Notes: generated by a model not told the origin, from the letters alone. Positions 8,831 to 18,021 are shown, numbered from the stretch's first letter. The stretch is 64,000 nt of DNA from CAZVFX01 sp964626565 (GCA_964626565.1 CAZVFX010000007.1:30598-94597), one strand, 5' to 3'. Numbers and translations are program-made.

Positions 8831-10460
8831 ATCCTCTCCGTTTACCCGGGCGGCGTACGACGCTGTGCCGCTGCCAGTTACGATCGTCTCGATCAGGATA
8901 ATCCAGGTTGTAATGAAGGCCGCGGCTCTCTTTCCTGGCGATAGCCATTTCGAGGATGAGCTGGGCGACGTCGGCAAGGTTCCTCAACTCCACCAGGTCC
9001 GGAGTCAGGATAAAGCTCCAGTAGTCGGCCTTGACCTCCTCCTGAACTGCGGCCAGGCGCTTGCGGGCTCTGTCCAGACGGTTGTCCGACCTCACCACTC
9101 CGACAAAGTTCCACATGAACCGTCGGATCTCGTCCCAATTCTGAGTGATCACCACCGACTCGTCGGGGTGGCGAGCCATGCCGGTCTGCCAGCGAGGCAG
9201 GCAGGCGGGGCCTGCGGGAACCTCTTTCAGCCAATGATATGCGGTCGCGGCTGCGCGCTTGCTGAACACCAACGCTTCCAGCAACGAGTTGGACGCCAGC
9301 CGATTAGCGCCGTGCATGCCGGTACACGCCACCTCGCCAACCGCGTACAGGCCGGGCAATCCGGTCCAGCCGTTGGTATCGACTCTCACCCCGCCACACT
9401 GGTAGTGGGCCGCGGGCACCACGGGGATCGGCTCGGTGCGAATATCCAGACCGAGGCTGTAGCAATAGGAGAAGATGCCCGGGAAACGCTCTTCGATGAA
9501 CGAACCGTCGCGATGGGTCAGATCGAGGTATACACAATCGTCTCCCGTCTTCTTCAGCTCCGCGTCGATAGCCCGGGCTACGGTGTCCCTGGATGCAAGC
9601 TCGGCATCTTCGTGATAGCCGGGCATGAATCGTTGGCCGCCCGCGGTCACCAGCAGGCCCCCTTCGCCACGAACCGCTTCGGAGATGAGGAAGTTCTTGG
9701 TCAAGGGGTGGTAGAGGCAGGTGGGATGGAATTGAAAGAACTCCATGTCCGCGATGCGGGCTCCGGCCCGGGCGGCCATGGCCACGCCGTCACCGGTGGA
9801 GACATCGGGGTTGCTGGTGTAGAGGTACACCTTGCCGGCCCCACCAGTCGCCACGATGGTAGCCCCGGCCCCGACGGTGTGGATGGCGCCGGTGCGCTTG
9901 TCCATAACGTAGCAGCCGATGCAGCGGTCGTCATCAGCATCGTCACCGGGCTGCCTTCCCTCCAGCGACCCCATAGTGATGAAATCCACCGCGAGCGAGA
10001 GGTCTCGCACAGTTATGGATGGATGGGCCCGAACCCGGTCCAACAGGACATCTTCAACTCGACGGCCCGTCTGGTCCTTAGAGTGAACTATACGACGGCG
10101 GGAATGGCCCCCTTCCCGGCCGAGATCGAACACCTGCTTACCATTGTGGCGAGCCCGCTCGAACCCCACGCCCAAGTCCGCCAGCTCAGCGATGGCCGCC
10201 GGGGCCTCGCGGACACACAGTTCCACGACTTCGGTGTCGCTGAGTCCCGCACCCGCTTTCAAGGTGTCCCTGATGTGGTCATCGAAGGAATCGTCAGGTC
10301 CGAAGACCGCTGCGATGCCGCCCTGTGCCAGAGCCGTGCTGGTCTCATCGAGAGAGTCTTTGGCCAGCACGAGGACCTGTGAGTGTTCAGCAGCAGCCAA
10401 TGCGGCGGTGAGCCCGGCCACGCCGCTGCCCAACACCAGAATGTCGAATCGCTCATCCAT
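8829..10460 (-). CDS. nadB: L-aspartate oxidase
   Basis: This 543-residue flavoprotein oxidises L-aspartate to iminoaspartate, the first step of de novo NAD synthesis, using oxygen or fumarate as acceptor. The FAD-binding motif GSGVAGLTAA is at residues 11-20. The conserved TALAQGGIAAV follows near residue 42, HPTCLYHP in the capping domain, and GEVACTGMHGANRLASNSLLEALVF in short form later. The length is typical. The start ATG at 10460 has a GGAG about nine bases upstream. The partner quinolinate synthase genes nadA and nadC are not in the window. It follows yciO by 19 bases on the same strand, so the two may be cotranscribed. Confidence 0.95.
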   Translation of the reverse strand: MDERFDILVLGSGVAGLTAALAAAEHSQVLVLAKDSLDETSTALAQGGIAAVFGPDDSFDDHIRDTLKAGAGLSDTEVVELCVREAPAAIAELADLGVGFERARHNGKQVFDLGREGGHSRRRIVHSKDQTGRRVEDVLLDRVRAHPSITVRDLSLAVDFITMGSLEGRQPGDDADDDRCIGCYVMDKRTGAIHTVGAGATIVATGGAGKVYLYTSNPDVSTGDGVAMAARAGARIADMEFFQFHPTCLYHPLTKNFLISEAVRGEGGLLVTAGGQRFMPGYHEDAELASRDTVARAIDAELKKTGDDCVYLDLTHRDGSFIEERFPGIFSYCYSLGLDIRTEPIPVVPAAHYQCGGVRVDTNGWTGLPGLYAVGEVACTGMHGANRLASNSLLEALVFSKRAAATAYHWLKEVPAGPACLPRWQTGMARHPDESVVITQNWDEIRRFMWNFVGVVRSDNRLDRARKRLAAVQEEVKADYWSFILTPDLVELRNLADVAQLILEMAIARKESRGLHYNLDYPDRDDRNWQRHSVVRRPGKRRG

Positions 10461-10479
10461 GAAATCTACTCCAGGAACG

Positions 10480-11088
10480 CTAGAAGAAGTCGACGGGGCC
10501 CTTGCCTTCCCTGACCAACTCCGGCTCGGAACTGGTGAAATCTATGACGGTGGAAGGCTCCGCGTACAAGAGTCCTCCATCCACGACGAGGTCTATCTCG
10601 TTGCGATATTCCTCCTCGATCTCGAACGGGTCCAGCAGCCAGTGCCCCGGCGCCACGCTCAAAGAGGTGGACAGCAGGGGGCGGCCGAACTGCCCGATCA
10701 GTTCCAACGTGACAGGGCAATCGGGTACCCTTATGCCCACTGTCTTACGGTTCTTCCGCATAGTCCGCGGCGCTTCCTTCGAGGCCGGCAGGATAAAAGT
10801 GTAGGGCCCCGGGAGTTTGCGACGCACGATGCGAAACAGGGTGTTAGGGATTCCGCGGGTGTATTGTGCCGCCATGGTGAGGTCGCTGCACAGGATCGAC
10901 AAGAGCTTTTTCGGGTTCATACCCTTGAGCTTGTAAATCCGCCGGGCGGCTTCGTCATTCTCGATGTCGCAGGCAACTCCATAGACGGTGTCGGTGGGCA
11001 GCACCACAATGCCACCACGCTTGATCACCTTTGTCACCTCGGCAATGAGCCAGTGTTCCGGTTCCTGTGGATCTATGGTCAGCAGCAT
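10480..11088 (-). CDS. yciO: YciO/Sua5/YrdC-family RNA-binding protein
   Basis: This protein of about 202 residues has the YrdC fold that binds ATP and threonylcarbamoyl intermediates. PTDTVYG, KLPGPYTFIL, RKTVGIRVPD and PLLSTSL match E. coli YciO closely. The STSAN motif of true threonylcarbamoyl-AMP synthases is STSLS here, as in YciO, so assignment to the tRNA t6A enzyme TsaC is less likely. The ATG at 11088 was chosen because GGGGAGA lies about six bases upstream; an ATG at 11106 would precede that site. It probably forms an operon with nadB. Confidence 0.85.
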   Translation of the reverse strand: MLLTIDPQEPEHWLIAEVTKVIKRGGIVVLPTDTVYGVACDIENDEAARRIYKLKGMNPKKLLSILCSDLTMAAQYTRGIPNTLFRIVRRKLPGPYTFILPASKEAPRTMRKNRKTVGIRVPDCPVTLELIGQFGRPLLSTSLSVAPGHWLLDPFEIEEEYRNEIDLVVDGGLLYAEPSTVIDFTSSEPELVREGKGPVDFF

Positions 11089-11231
11089 ACAGCATCTCCC
11101 CGCCATTTTTGGCGACTTGGTACGCTAAACACCGGGCTGTCTCTTGTCAACTGGATTCATTGCTGCGGTCACTGTGGCCTCTTGTCCGTTCCTACCGCCT
11201 ACCGCCTGTCCTTTTCTACCGCCTGCTTTAT

Positions 11232-11260
11232 TTGACACTTCGCAAGCCTTTATCTATTGT
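11232..11260 (+). promoter_or_regulatory. Predicted sigma70 promoter of the PEGA gene
   Basis: TTGACA (11232-11237), a 17-base spacer and TATTGT (11255-11260) stand 22 bases ahead of the ATG at 11283. The rest of the gap to yciO (11089-11231) shows nothing else recognisable. Confidence 0.65.
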
Positions 11261-11282
11261 AGAGAGCAGTGAGGTAGAACAG

Positions 11283-12449
11283 ATGATCAGATCTTGCTTT
11301 ATCGCGTGCTTTCTGGTCTTTGCTCTGGTTTCCACGAGCGCCCTTGCTCAGGAAAAGGAGGGTGCAGTCCTTCTGTTCCCCGAGAGCGACATGGACCGGG
11401 AGCTAGGCGACGACTTGACCGAGGTGCTGATCTCCGCGCTCATCGAGAAGAGCGGAAAGTCGTACAAGGTGCTCGGCAAAGAGAGCTTCAAGAAGCAGTT
11501 GAAGGAGACCCTCGCCGAAGGCGGCGCGTCCTGCCTCGACAAGGTGGAGCAGTGGAAGAAGGATACCAACGTCCGGCTGGCGGTACCCCAATGCGTCCGG
11601 CAGGTGGGCAAAGCCAGGGGATTGAAGCTGCTGGTGTTCGGTAAGGTGGGCAAAGCCAGGGGCGGATTCCGCCTTGAGGTATGGAAACTGTCCATGACCG
11701 ACCTCCCCGACCGCATGCCTTACCGCAAGCGGGTGCCGGGAGACCTCGCCAAGCTCATCGAGGAAGTCGAGGCGGTTTCCGACTGGGTATTGACTCCGGA
11801 CAATCCGTATCTCACCGTGGTCGTGAACGTCAAGGGAGCGGACCTCTTTGTAGATGGAAAGGCGGTGAAGTACGAAGGCAAGCCGATTTCGGTGGCTCCG
11901 GGAAAACGACTGGTGGAAGCGCGCAAGAAAGGCTATGAACCGGGCAGCGCCACGGTTACGTGCCAGCATGAGCGATTCTGCGAAGCAAAACTCGAACTCA
12001 AGAAGATCGTGGTGGTCGCCCCTCCCGTTGACGACGGGAAGGTCAAGCCACCTCCGCCCAAGGTCGAGGAGCGCTCGACCCTGTGGCCTTATGTGTGGGT
12101 ATTCTCAGGGGTTGCGCTGCTGGCTACCGGCGGGACCGCGTATATGTACTCGGAAATGCTGGCACACGAGCAGGACGCCGTGGATTTCAGGGATGAGACG
12201 TGCCCGGACGGCAAGTGCAGCGTGAGCGAAAACGAATTCTACGACGGCTTCGACCCGATTATTGCGGACGGAGAGGACGCGGCCCTCTGGACCAACGTGC
12301 TGGCCGGTGTCGCAGTGGGTAGTGCCATCACTGCGGTGACCTTGATGATCGTCGAGGCTTCGTCCGATTCTCCGGCTCCCTCAACCACCTATTTCACCCC
12401 CCTCATGGGCCCCGACTACTCCGGGTTCGCCTTTGAACTGACGTTCTAG
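11283..12449 (+). CDS. Exported PEGA-domain protein
   Basis: The 388-residue product starts with a clear signal peptide ending STSALAQ. Residues 20-165 form a conserved-looking domain for which I have no name. A PEGA domain follows at about residues 178-240, with NVKGADLFVDGK and ISVAPGKRLVEARKKGYEP. The tail holds a proline linker, a hydrophobic segment YVWVFSGVALLATGG near 278 and a second one near 340, so it may be membrane anchored. PEGA domains are typical of surface and envelope proteins in myxobacteria. The ATG at 11283 was preferred because the upstream frame to 11067 has no signal peptide and would cover the promoter. The TPR gene follows after 14 bases. Confidence 0.75.
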   Translation: MIRSCFIACFLVFALVSTSALAQEKEGAVLLFPESDMDRELGDDLTEVLISALIEKSGKSYKVLGKESFKKQLKETLAEGGASCLDKVEQWKKDTNVRLAVPQCVRQVGKARGLKLLVFGKVGKARGGFRLEVWKLSMTDLPDRMPYRKRVPGDLAKLIEEVEAVSDWVLTPDNPYLTVVVNVKGADLFVDGKAVKYEGKPISVAPGKRLVEARKKGYEPGSATVTCQHERFCEAKLELKKIVVVAPPVDDGKVKPPPPKVEERSTLWPYVWVFSGVALLATGGTAYMYSEMLAHEQDAVDFRDETCPDGKCSVSENEFYDGFDPIIADGEDAALWTNVLAGVAVGSAITAVTLMIVEASSDSPAPSTTYFTPLMGPDYSGFAFELTF

Positions 12450-12463
12450 AACAAGAGCCGTCC

Positions 12464-13231
12464 ATGACACGACCGCGGTGCGGTGCGATTCTTTTCGTGA
12501 CAGCGACCCTCGCCGGCGCTCTGCTTTCCGCGCCTGCGGCGGCACAGGACGATGACCCGATCAGCCGGGCCCGCAAGGCGATCACCGCCGGCGACGAGCT
12601 GTTTTCCGACGGCAAGGTACTGTTGGCATGCCGGCAGTATGAAGTTGCGCTGGGAGTAGCGCCGCAGTGGTGGTACTCAGCCTACAAGCGGGCGTTGTGC
12701 GCGGCGCTGGCGGGGGACTCTCCCGACGCGCTGTATCTGCTGCGCATGGCCAGCGCAGCCCGCGGCGAGTTGTACATTCTGCACCTGGCCCTGGCCCGGG
12801 AATACCGGAAGGCCGGCGATGGGGAACGGGCCGCAGAAGAGTACAGGAAGGCTATCGCTCTCACCAAGGGCGCAGTGGAGCCGATGCTGGAGTTGGCCCT
12901 GGTCCTCCTCGATCTGGAACGTCCCGCCGACGCCGAACTGGTGCTGAAAAAAGCAGCCTACTTCGGATCGTCAAATCTGGCGGTCCGCAGCCGGTTGGCG
13001 AGAGTAGCGGAGAGCCAAGGCCACCTGGCGGTGGCAGAAGATGAGTTCCGATTTCTCGCCAGATATGGCGTCAATCGCCGACGCAATCTGGCGGAATTGT
13101 CCAGGTTCTACTCCCGTCATGATGAACGTGAGCAGGCCATCGAGGTTCTTCGCACCCTCAAGGCGCGTGGGGGCGGATCCCGCGCCGCACAACTTCCGCC
13201 ACCAAAATTCAAGGTTCCGGGAACCAGATAG
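12464..13231 (+). CDS. Exported TPR-repeat protein
   Basis: This 255-residue protein has an N-terminal signal peptide (cleavage expected after APAAAQ, about residue 28). Helical tetratricopeptide-like repeats then run to about residue 235, for example DGERAAEEYRKAIAL and DEREQAIEVLRTLKA. It is probably a periplasmic scaffold that helps assemble envelope complexes. The AgmX-like gene downstream and the PEGA gene upstream suggest a shared surface or motility role, which is inference from position. The ATG at 12464 sits 14 bases after the PEGA stop with an AAGAGC ribosome site, so the two are likely cotranscribed. Confidence 0.72.
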   Translation: MTRPRCGAILFVTATLAGALLSAPAAAQDDDPISRARKAITAGDELFSDGKVLLACRQYEVALGVAPQWWYSAYKRALCAALAGDSPDALYLLRMASAARGELYILHLALAREYRKAGDGERAAEEYRKAIALTKGAVEPMLELALVLLDLERPADAELVLKKAAYFGSSNLAVRSRLARVAESQGHLAVAEDEFRFLARYGVNRRRNLAELSRFYSRHDEREQAIEVLRTLKARGGGSRAAQLPPPKFKVPGTR

Positions 13232-13294
13232 AGGTACGGGTGTCTATCGAAACTGCCGAGGCCGGATTCGGGCTTTCTGCAACCGGTTTTGCGC

Positions 13295-13323
13295 TTGACA
13301 TGCTTTAGCGGCCAAAATAAGAT
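13295..13323 (+). promoter_or_regulatory. Predicted sigma70 promoter of the AgmX-like gene
   Basis: TTGACA (13295-13300), 17 bases, then TAAGAT (13318-13323), 39 bases before the ATG. The rest of the 131-base gap holds nothing else clear. Confidence 0.55.
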
Positions 13324-13362
13324 GTTGCGTTGTGTTAATGTAGATTCTTAACAGGTGGGCGT

Positions 13363-15324
13363 ATGAAGATTGGACAGGTAATCGCATTCATCGGAGCTCT
13401 AGTCGTACTCGCCGGCGGCCTGGGATTCCCCCTCTACGAAATGGTCTATGAGGGGAAGGAGGCGCTCCTAACCGAGCTCCTAGCCGGAAAAGTGACCCTC
13501 GTTGTGGCTGCGCTCATTATCCCCGTCGGCCTCTTCGCTTTCTATTTCAGAAAGCTCAAGCAGGTGGCGCTGGTAAATGTGATTCTCGCGTCCGTCGGCC
13601 TGTGCACGATCATTTATATTGCATTCGACGCTCCCAACTTCTACCGGGAGATCCACAGCCTCCAGTTCGAAATGGACGCGGACGGAAACCCCACGAAGTT
13701 CATCGGGTTCATGAAGGCGGGACTGGCCTTCTACCTGATCTGGGGCGGCTTCCTGGTTGCCCTCTTCGGCGGCTTGAAGACCATTAGTGCACAACCCAGC
13801 TACTCCTCGGACACCAGGTTCCTGCGGGTGGCGCTGTTGTGGAAGAACACCATCATCCGGGAACGCATCTTCTCCGAAGGAGAAACCGTTTCCGTCGGCT
13901 CCGATCTGAAAAACATGTTCCCGCTGCCCGCCGACTTCCCCAAGCTCAACCTCATCAAGCACAAGGGAGGCCGCAAGGACCACTACTGGGTGGCACTCAA
14001 CGAGAACGTCAACGGCCGCGTAACCATCGACGGCAAGACCGAATCGGCTGAAGACTACCGGAAGAAATACACTTCCAACGTCAGCGGCGTCAACTACGTA
14101 CCGATAAAGCCCGGCGACAACGGCGTCTTCAAATTCGGCGAACTGAGCCTCTTCTTTCAGTTCACCATTCCGGCTGTTGCCAAGACCGGCAAGTCGCTCC
14201 TGGCCTTTGACAAGGCGATGGCTTCCTCGGCACTGCTTTCCGCGGCGATCCAGATCGCCTTCCTCCTTGCCATCGTGGTTTCTCCCCGGCCTCTGTCCGT
14301 CAAGTTGAAGACCAAGGAAGAGCTGAAGCGCTTCATCAAGATCGATGTAAAGCAGGACCAGAAACAAAAGGAGCGCATCAAGAAAGAGGAACTCAAGGAA
14401 GAGGAACTCAAGGACGAGGAGAAGATCGAGGAAGAAGAGAAACTCGAGGAAGAGCCTGAAGACACCCCGGCCATGGAGCAGAAACTCGAGGACGCGGGTG
14501 ACCCGCTGAAAAAAGCGGTGGAGCTGGAGAAGGACGAGGAGTTCAAGCCAAAGAAGGAAGGACACATCGGCAAGGACGCCAAACGAGATACCGAGATGGC
14601 CAAGGAGTTGAAGAAGAAGGGCGTCATCGCGGTGCTCGATAGCAAGATGAAGAAAAACACCTCCCTGTCCAAACTGTTGGGCAAGGACCGCAACCTGGCA
14701 GTGAAGAACGTGGTCTGGGGCGAGGACGGACAGTTTGATCTGGCCGACGAGAGTGACTCCGACTTCTCCTACATGGGTAGCTCCGGAGGCACCGGCGACT
14801 ACGGCGGTGGCGGTGGCTTCGGCGGCGCCGGCGGGTTTGGCGGCGGCGGCGGCGGCTTCGGCGGCGGTGGCGCATTTGGCCTCGGTGGAATGGGCGGAAT
14901 GGGCGGCGGTTTGCCCGGCGGCATTGGTGGTGCGGGCGCCCGGCGCTCCGGCAGAATGGCGCTGGCAGGCCTTAAGGGACGTGACCGTAAGCGCGCCTCG
15001 AGAGTCAAGCTGGGTTCCGGCTCCATGGGCCAGTTCTGCAAGAAGGCCGACGTGCAAAGAAAGGTTCGCGGCAGAGCCGCAGCCATCAGGGCCTGCTACG
15101 AAATGCAACTGCAGATGAAACCCGATCTCAGAGGCAAAGTGACGGTCCAATGGATTATCGACCTGACCGGCCGGGTCAAGGGTGTCAAGACGGTTCAGAA
15201 CACCTCCGGCAACAAGAAGTTAGGCAAGTGCATTTCCAAGATTATCGGTAAGGTTCACTTCCAGAAGCCGGCGGGCGGTATGTGTATTATCCGCTGGCCC
15301 TTCGTTTTCACCCCCGGCGGCTGA
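13363..15324 (+). CDS. AgmX/PglI-type protein with TonB-like C-terminus
   Basis: The 653-residue product has four N-terminal membrane segments (about 5-25, 43-63, 69-87, 118-138), a beta-rich domain to about 285 and another membrane segment near 290-305. A long Lys/Glu-rich stretch follows (KEELKEEELKDEEKIEEE), then a Gly-rich linker (about 470-525). The C-terminal 100 residues contain IRACYEMQLQMKPDLRGKV and two cysteines, as in the AgmX/PglI domain, which resembles the TonB C-terminus. The family is linked to gliding motility in Myxococcus and, by its form, to energy transfer across the envelope. The function here is inferred from family only. It has its own predicted promoter. Confidence 0.8.
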   Translation: MKIGQVIAFIGALVVLAGGLGFPLYEMVYEGKEALLTELLAGKVTLVVAALIIPVGLFAFYFRKLKQVALVNVILASVGLCTIIYIAFDAPNFYREIHSLQFEMDADGNPTKFIGFMKAGLAFYLIWGGFLVALFGGLKTISAQPSYSSDTRFLRVALLWKNTIIRERIFSEGETVSVGSDLKNMFPLPADFPKLNLIKHKGGRKDHYWVALNENVNGRVTIDGKTESAEDYRKKYTSNVSGVNYVPIKPGDNGVFKFGELSLFFQFTIPAVAKTGKSLLAFDKAMASSALLSAAIQIAFLLAIVVSPRPLSVKLKTKEELKRFIKIDVKQDQKQKERIKKEELKEEELKDEEKIEEEEKLEEEPEDTPAMEQKLEDAGDPLKKAVELEKDEEFKPKKEGHIGKDAKRDTEMAKELKKKGVIAVLDSKMKKNTSLSKLLGKDRNLAVKNVVWGEDGQFDLADESDSDFSYMGSSGGTGDYGGGGGFGGAGGFGGGGGGFGGGGAFGLGGMGGMGGGLPGGIGGAGARRSGRMALAGLKGRDRKRASRVKLGSGSMGQFCKKADVQRKVRGRAAAIRACYEMQLQMKPDLRGKVTVQWIIDLTGRVKGVKTVQNTSGNKKLGKCISKIIGKVHFQKPAGGMCIIRWPFVFTPGG

Positions 15325-15446
15325 TAGCGTCGCATCTACTTCGTCTCATCGGCTCGATCGTCACTGCGGAGTACGGGTGTACACCTCATTCCGTTCTCGC
15401 CTCGCTCCTCGTGGCTGCAACGCCCTCAGCCACCGGGCTGATTCGG

Positions 15447-15486
15447 TGTCATCCTGAGCGAAGCGTAGCGAAGTCGAAGGATCTCT
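15447..15486. repeat. Possible dispersed repeat element
   Basis: The segment containing GTCATCCTGAGCGAAGCG and AGTCGAAGGATCTC resembles a short palindrome-prone repeat that I recall occurring in many copies in environmental bacterial genomes. It lies in the 171-base gap (15325-15495) between two convergent genes. Only one copy is present in this window, so repetition cannot be shown here. Confidence 0.4.
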
Positions 15487-15495
15487 GCCGGAGTT

Positions 15496-17043
15496 CTACT
15501 CTTCTTCTACTTCGGGAATATCCTCGGTGATCTCATCTCCATCCCTTCCGTACTTACGGCGATCGAGACGGTAACGGCCGATCTTGCGAATAAGGTTGCG
15601 GCGGGAGATGCCCAACACCTTGGCGGTCTTGCTCTTGTTCCACTTGGTCTGAGACAGGGTCTCCATGAGCAGACTTCGCTCCAGGTTCTCCACCGCCTGG
15701 GGCAAGGTCAGATCCGGGTCCTGCCTCACCGCCGCAGGGACGGTGTGCTTAACGTTGGTTACAATACGGGGCGAGACGTCCTGAGCGCCGATTTCACGGC
15801 GTCCCTTGGCGCTGGCCGCCATGTGCCTGACCTCCCCCTTCAACTCCCACAGGTTGCCGGGCCAATCGTACAACCGGAGGGTCTTGAACACATCCTTTCG
15901 AAACTCGTACGGAGCGTCCGGGTCGCGGGAGCGCAAGCGCAGCAACATGTCGTTGGCCAGATCGGCAAGGTCGTCCTTGCGATGCCGCAATGCGGGCAGA
16001 CTGACAAGATTGCCCCTCAAGAGGGCAAGCAACTCCTCTCTAAGCGTTCCAAGATTCTCCAGCGCGGTTGCAGAATAGGACGAGGTGGTCACCACTCTGA
16101 ACGGCCTCACCCCCCCTGCGTCCCATTCGTCACAATAGAAAAGGAGAAATTGCTGAAGCAGAGGCGGCAGGAAACTGACCTCGTGGAAGATGACCGTTCC
16201 GTTGGCCGCGATCTTATCCAATTGGGTGGCGGCGCCAGGCCTCCAGGCATCACCCAGGACGTTGCTGACCAGGTGTGACGGCGGCGTTGCCTGGCAATCG
16301 ATCACAACCACCGGCTGGGACTTTCGGCCGCTCATCGCGTGTAGAGCGCGTGCTGCGGTGCGGCGCCCCGCTCCGATTTCACCCTGCAATAGGAGGGGCG
16401 CATCTTCCGAAGCCAGCGCCTTCAACCGCCGCTTCAATTCATTGACTGCGGGGCTGTCGCCGACCAGTCCGGATTGGACCGGCGTTCGACGTTGCGAGTC
16501 GCCGGATCGGCGGGTTTTCCTGGACAGCAGCAGGTCCATCTCGCGGCCCAACGTGGACATGTGGGTTTGTACCCGTCGCCGCATAAGGGATGACAGCACC
16601 GGCACAAACTCCACGCCGGACTTGAGACTGGACAGCTTGAAGCTGCGGATCAACTTGAGCAACGCGGTTCGATCTTCTTCTTCTGATTCTTCGTGATGAA
16701 CGAAGGGGACGCACAGAAGGAAGGTGAACCCTGAGGTCGCACCGACCGGAGTCACCAACATGCGAACGCCGTCGCTAGGCTGAAACCAGCGGGGCCCCGT
16801 CCAATCAGGAGATGACACGAACAGCGGCGCAAAGTGCGCCTCGAGGTCTTCTCTGAGGCTGTTCCGGCTCAACAAAGATCGGAACAGTTCCTTTAAAGGT
16901 TCAGGTGCGATCACCGGAAAGTGCGCGGCAAGATCCTGCCCCACGACGCAACTGGTCACCCCCCACAGGGTGGCCGCCAACTCCATGGAGTGGCGCACGA
17001 GTGCATTGGCAAACAGTTCTCCAAAATCCCTGGCGTCACTCAT
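15496..17043 (-). CDS. Degenerate sigma54-activator-like regulator with Fis-type HTH
   Basis: The 515-residue protein has an N-terminal sensory-like region (1-190), an AAA+ domain (about 195-420) and a Fis-type helix-turn-helix at the end (NKSKTAKVLGISRRNLIRKI). The AAA+ core is degraded: Walker A is GEIGAGRRT, with Arg for the usual Lys; Walker B is GTVIFHEVS, with His for the usual Asp; and the GAFTGA loop that contacts sigma54 is absent. LREELLALLRGNLVSLPALR keeps the sensor region shape. It probably binds DNA but cannot activate sigma54 in the usual way. The ATG at 17043 follows AAGGGAA and starts 2 bases after the stop of the lipoprotein gene, implying an operon. Confidence 0.75.
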   Translation of the reverse strand: MSDARDFGELFANALVRHSMELAATLWGVTSCVVGQDLAAHFPVIAPEPLKELFRSLLSRNSLREDLEAHFAPLFVSSPDWTGPRWFQPSDGVRMLVTPVGATSGFTFLLCVPFVHHEESEEEDRTALLKLIRSFKLSSLKSGVEFVPVLSSLMRRRVQTHMSTLGREMDLLLSRKTRRSGDSQRRTPVQSGLVGDSPAVNELKRRLKALASEDAPLLLQGEIGAGRRTAARALHAMSGRKSQPVVVIDCQATPPSHLVSNVLGDAWRPGAATQLDKIAANGTVIFHEVSFLPPLLQQFLLFYCDEWDAGGVRPFRVVTTSSYSATALENLGTLREELLALLRGNLVSLPALRHRKDDLADLANDMLLRLRSRDPDAPYEFRKDVFKTLRLYDWPGNLWELKGEVRHMAASAKGRREIGAQDVSPRIVTNVKHTVPAAVRQDPDLTLPQAVENLERSLLMETLSQTKWNKSKTAKVLGISRRNLIRKIGRYRLDRRKYGRDGDEITEDIPEVEEE

Positions 17044-17045
17044 GC

Positions 17046-17492
17046 TCAGTTCCCTTCTTCCGGCAACCCCTCGGAGGTGCTGTCCGACTTGTCGCACTTG
17101 AGAGTCAGTACTTTCAGCGCGCCGGATTCCTCGTCGGAGCATTTTTCGGTGTGCTGCCATACCCACGGCTCAGGGTCGTCAGCCCTGACGTAGACCACTT
17201 CGCTCTTGCCCTTCATCACCGTCGCACAGAGGAGTAGCTGCTCGCCGGGCCGGACCACATGCTCTTCAAGGCACTCCCCGACCGCTACCTCTGCAAAATC
17301 GGCGTGCCCTTCGCATTGTTCGGACATCACCACCAGCAGGCCGCAACGGTCCGGGGGACAACCGTCCGGTGAGCACAAGTCACAATCATAGAGACATAGG
17401 GGGCCATCATCACCCTGGGGCGAACATTGAGGTGCCAGGAACAAGGCGCACAGCAGAAAGCCAAATCGAACAACAGAGGCAATTCTAGGCAT
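17046..17492 (-). CDS. Small Cys-rich lipoprotein
   Basis: This 148-residue protein has a hydrophobic signal ending in a lipobox-like LAPQC (Cys 23), so it should be lipid anchored in the envelope. The mature part holds about eleven further cysteines, including CLYDCDLCSPDGCPPDRC, which suggests disulfides. I do not recognise a family. The ATG at 17492 was chosen for its GAGAGGGCGG ribosome site and signal peptide; the open frame extends to 18023 but crosses tatA on the other strand. It lies 2 bases ahead of the degenerate regulator, so it may provide an envelope input to that protein; this is inference from position only. Confidence 0.65.
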   Translation of the reverse strand: MPRIASVVRFGFLLCALFLAPQCSPQGDDGPLCLYDCDLCSPDGCPPDRCGLLVVMSEQCEGHADFAEVAVGECLEEHVVRPGEQLLLCATVMKGKSEVVYVRADDPEPWVWQHTEKCSDEESGALKVLTLKCDKSDSTSEGLPEEGN

Positions 17493-17537
17493 TCCGCCCT
17501 CTCGATGGTCCCGTACCCGGAAAAAGGGACAAAGGTC

Positions 17538-17566
17538 TTGCCACGGGGCGCAGACAATACTACAAT
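17538..17566 (+). promoter_or_regulatory. Predicted sigma70 promoter of tatA
   Basis: TTGCCA (17538-17543), 17 bases, then TACAAT (17561-17566), 35 bases before the tatA ATG. Confidence 0.6.
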
Positions 17567-17601
17567 GCCACAGAATATGAGCAAGCTCAAGGAGGAACGA
17601 G

Positions 17602-17898
17602 ATGCTCACGCCGACGACATGCCTAGCTACCCTATTCGGCCTCGGGACAAGCGAGCTGATAGTTATCCTGATTATTATCCTGCTGCTTTTTGGCGGGGCG
17701 AATCTACCGAAGCTGACCCGTTCCCTCGGTAGCTCCATCAAGGAGTTCAAGAAGGCGGTGAGTGGAGAAGAAGAGGCGCCGCCCGAGCAGGCGGCAGCGC
17801 CGGCGCCGCCCCCACCTGCTCCCCCCGCACAGGCTGCCCCTGCTGCCGAGCCACCGGCCGCCACCACCGCTGAGGGCGCCCCGAAGGAACAGGCCTGA
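17602..17898 (+). CDS. tatA: TatA/TatE-type twin-arginine translocase subunit
   Basis: This 98-residue protein has the TatA pattern: one N-terminal membrane helix (TSELIVILIIILLLFGG), a short hinge with LPKL, and an amphipathic helix (TRSLGSSIKEFKKAV). An unstructured Pro/Ala-rich tail follows. TatA oligomers form the path by which folded twin-arginine substrates cross the inner membrane. The ATG at 17602 follows AAGGAGG by about eight bases. No tatB or tatC lies nearby, so this is a solitary copy. TatA and TatE cannot be separated by sequence alone. Confidence 0.85.
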   Translation: MLTPTTCLATLFGLGTSELIVILIIILLLFGGANLPKLTRSLGSSIKEFKKAVSGEEEAPPEQAAAPAPPPPAPPAQAAPAAEPPAATTAEGAPKEQA

Positions 17899-18021
17899 TC
17901 CTGCCCTTCCCCGGCTCTTTTTTGGCCCCCTCGACCCTCGTTTTTTTGCCAGCCGCTCGCTGACGTGATAGAAGTACAGTGATGGAAAATGGGAGACGTG
18001 TACGAAGGAGGTCCGCAAACC

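Noticed and set aside
11067..11282. N-terminal extension of the PEGA protein
   Set aside because: It would cover a strong predicted promoter and hide a clear signal peptide at 11283.
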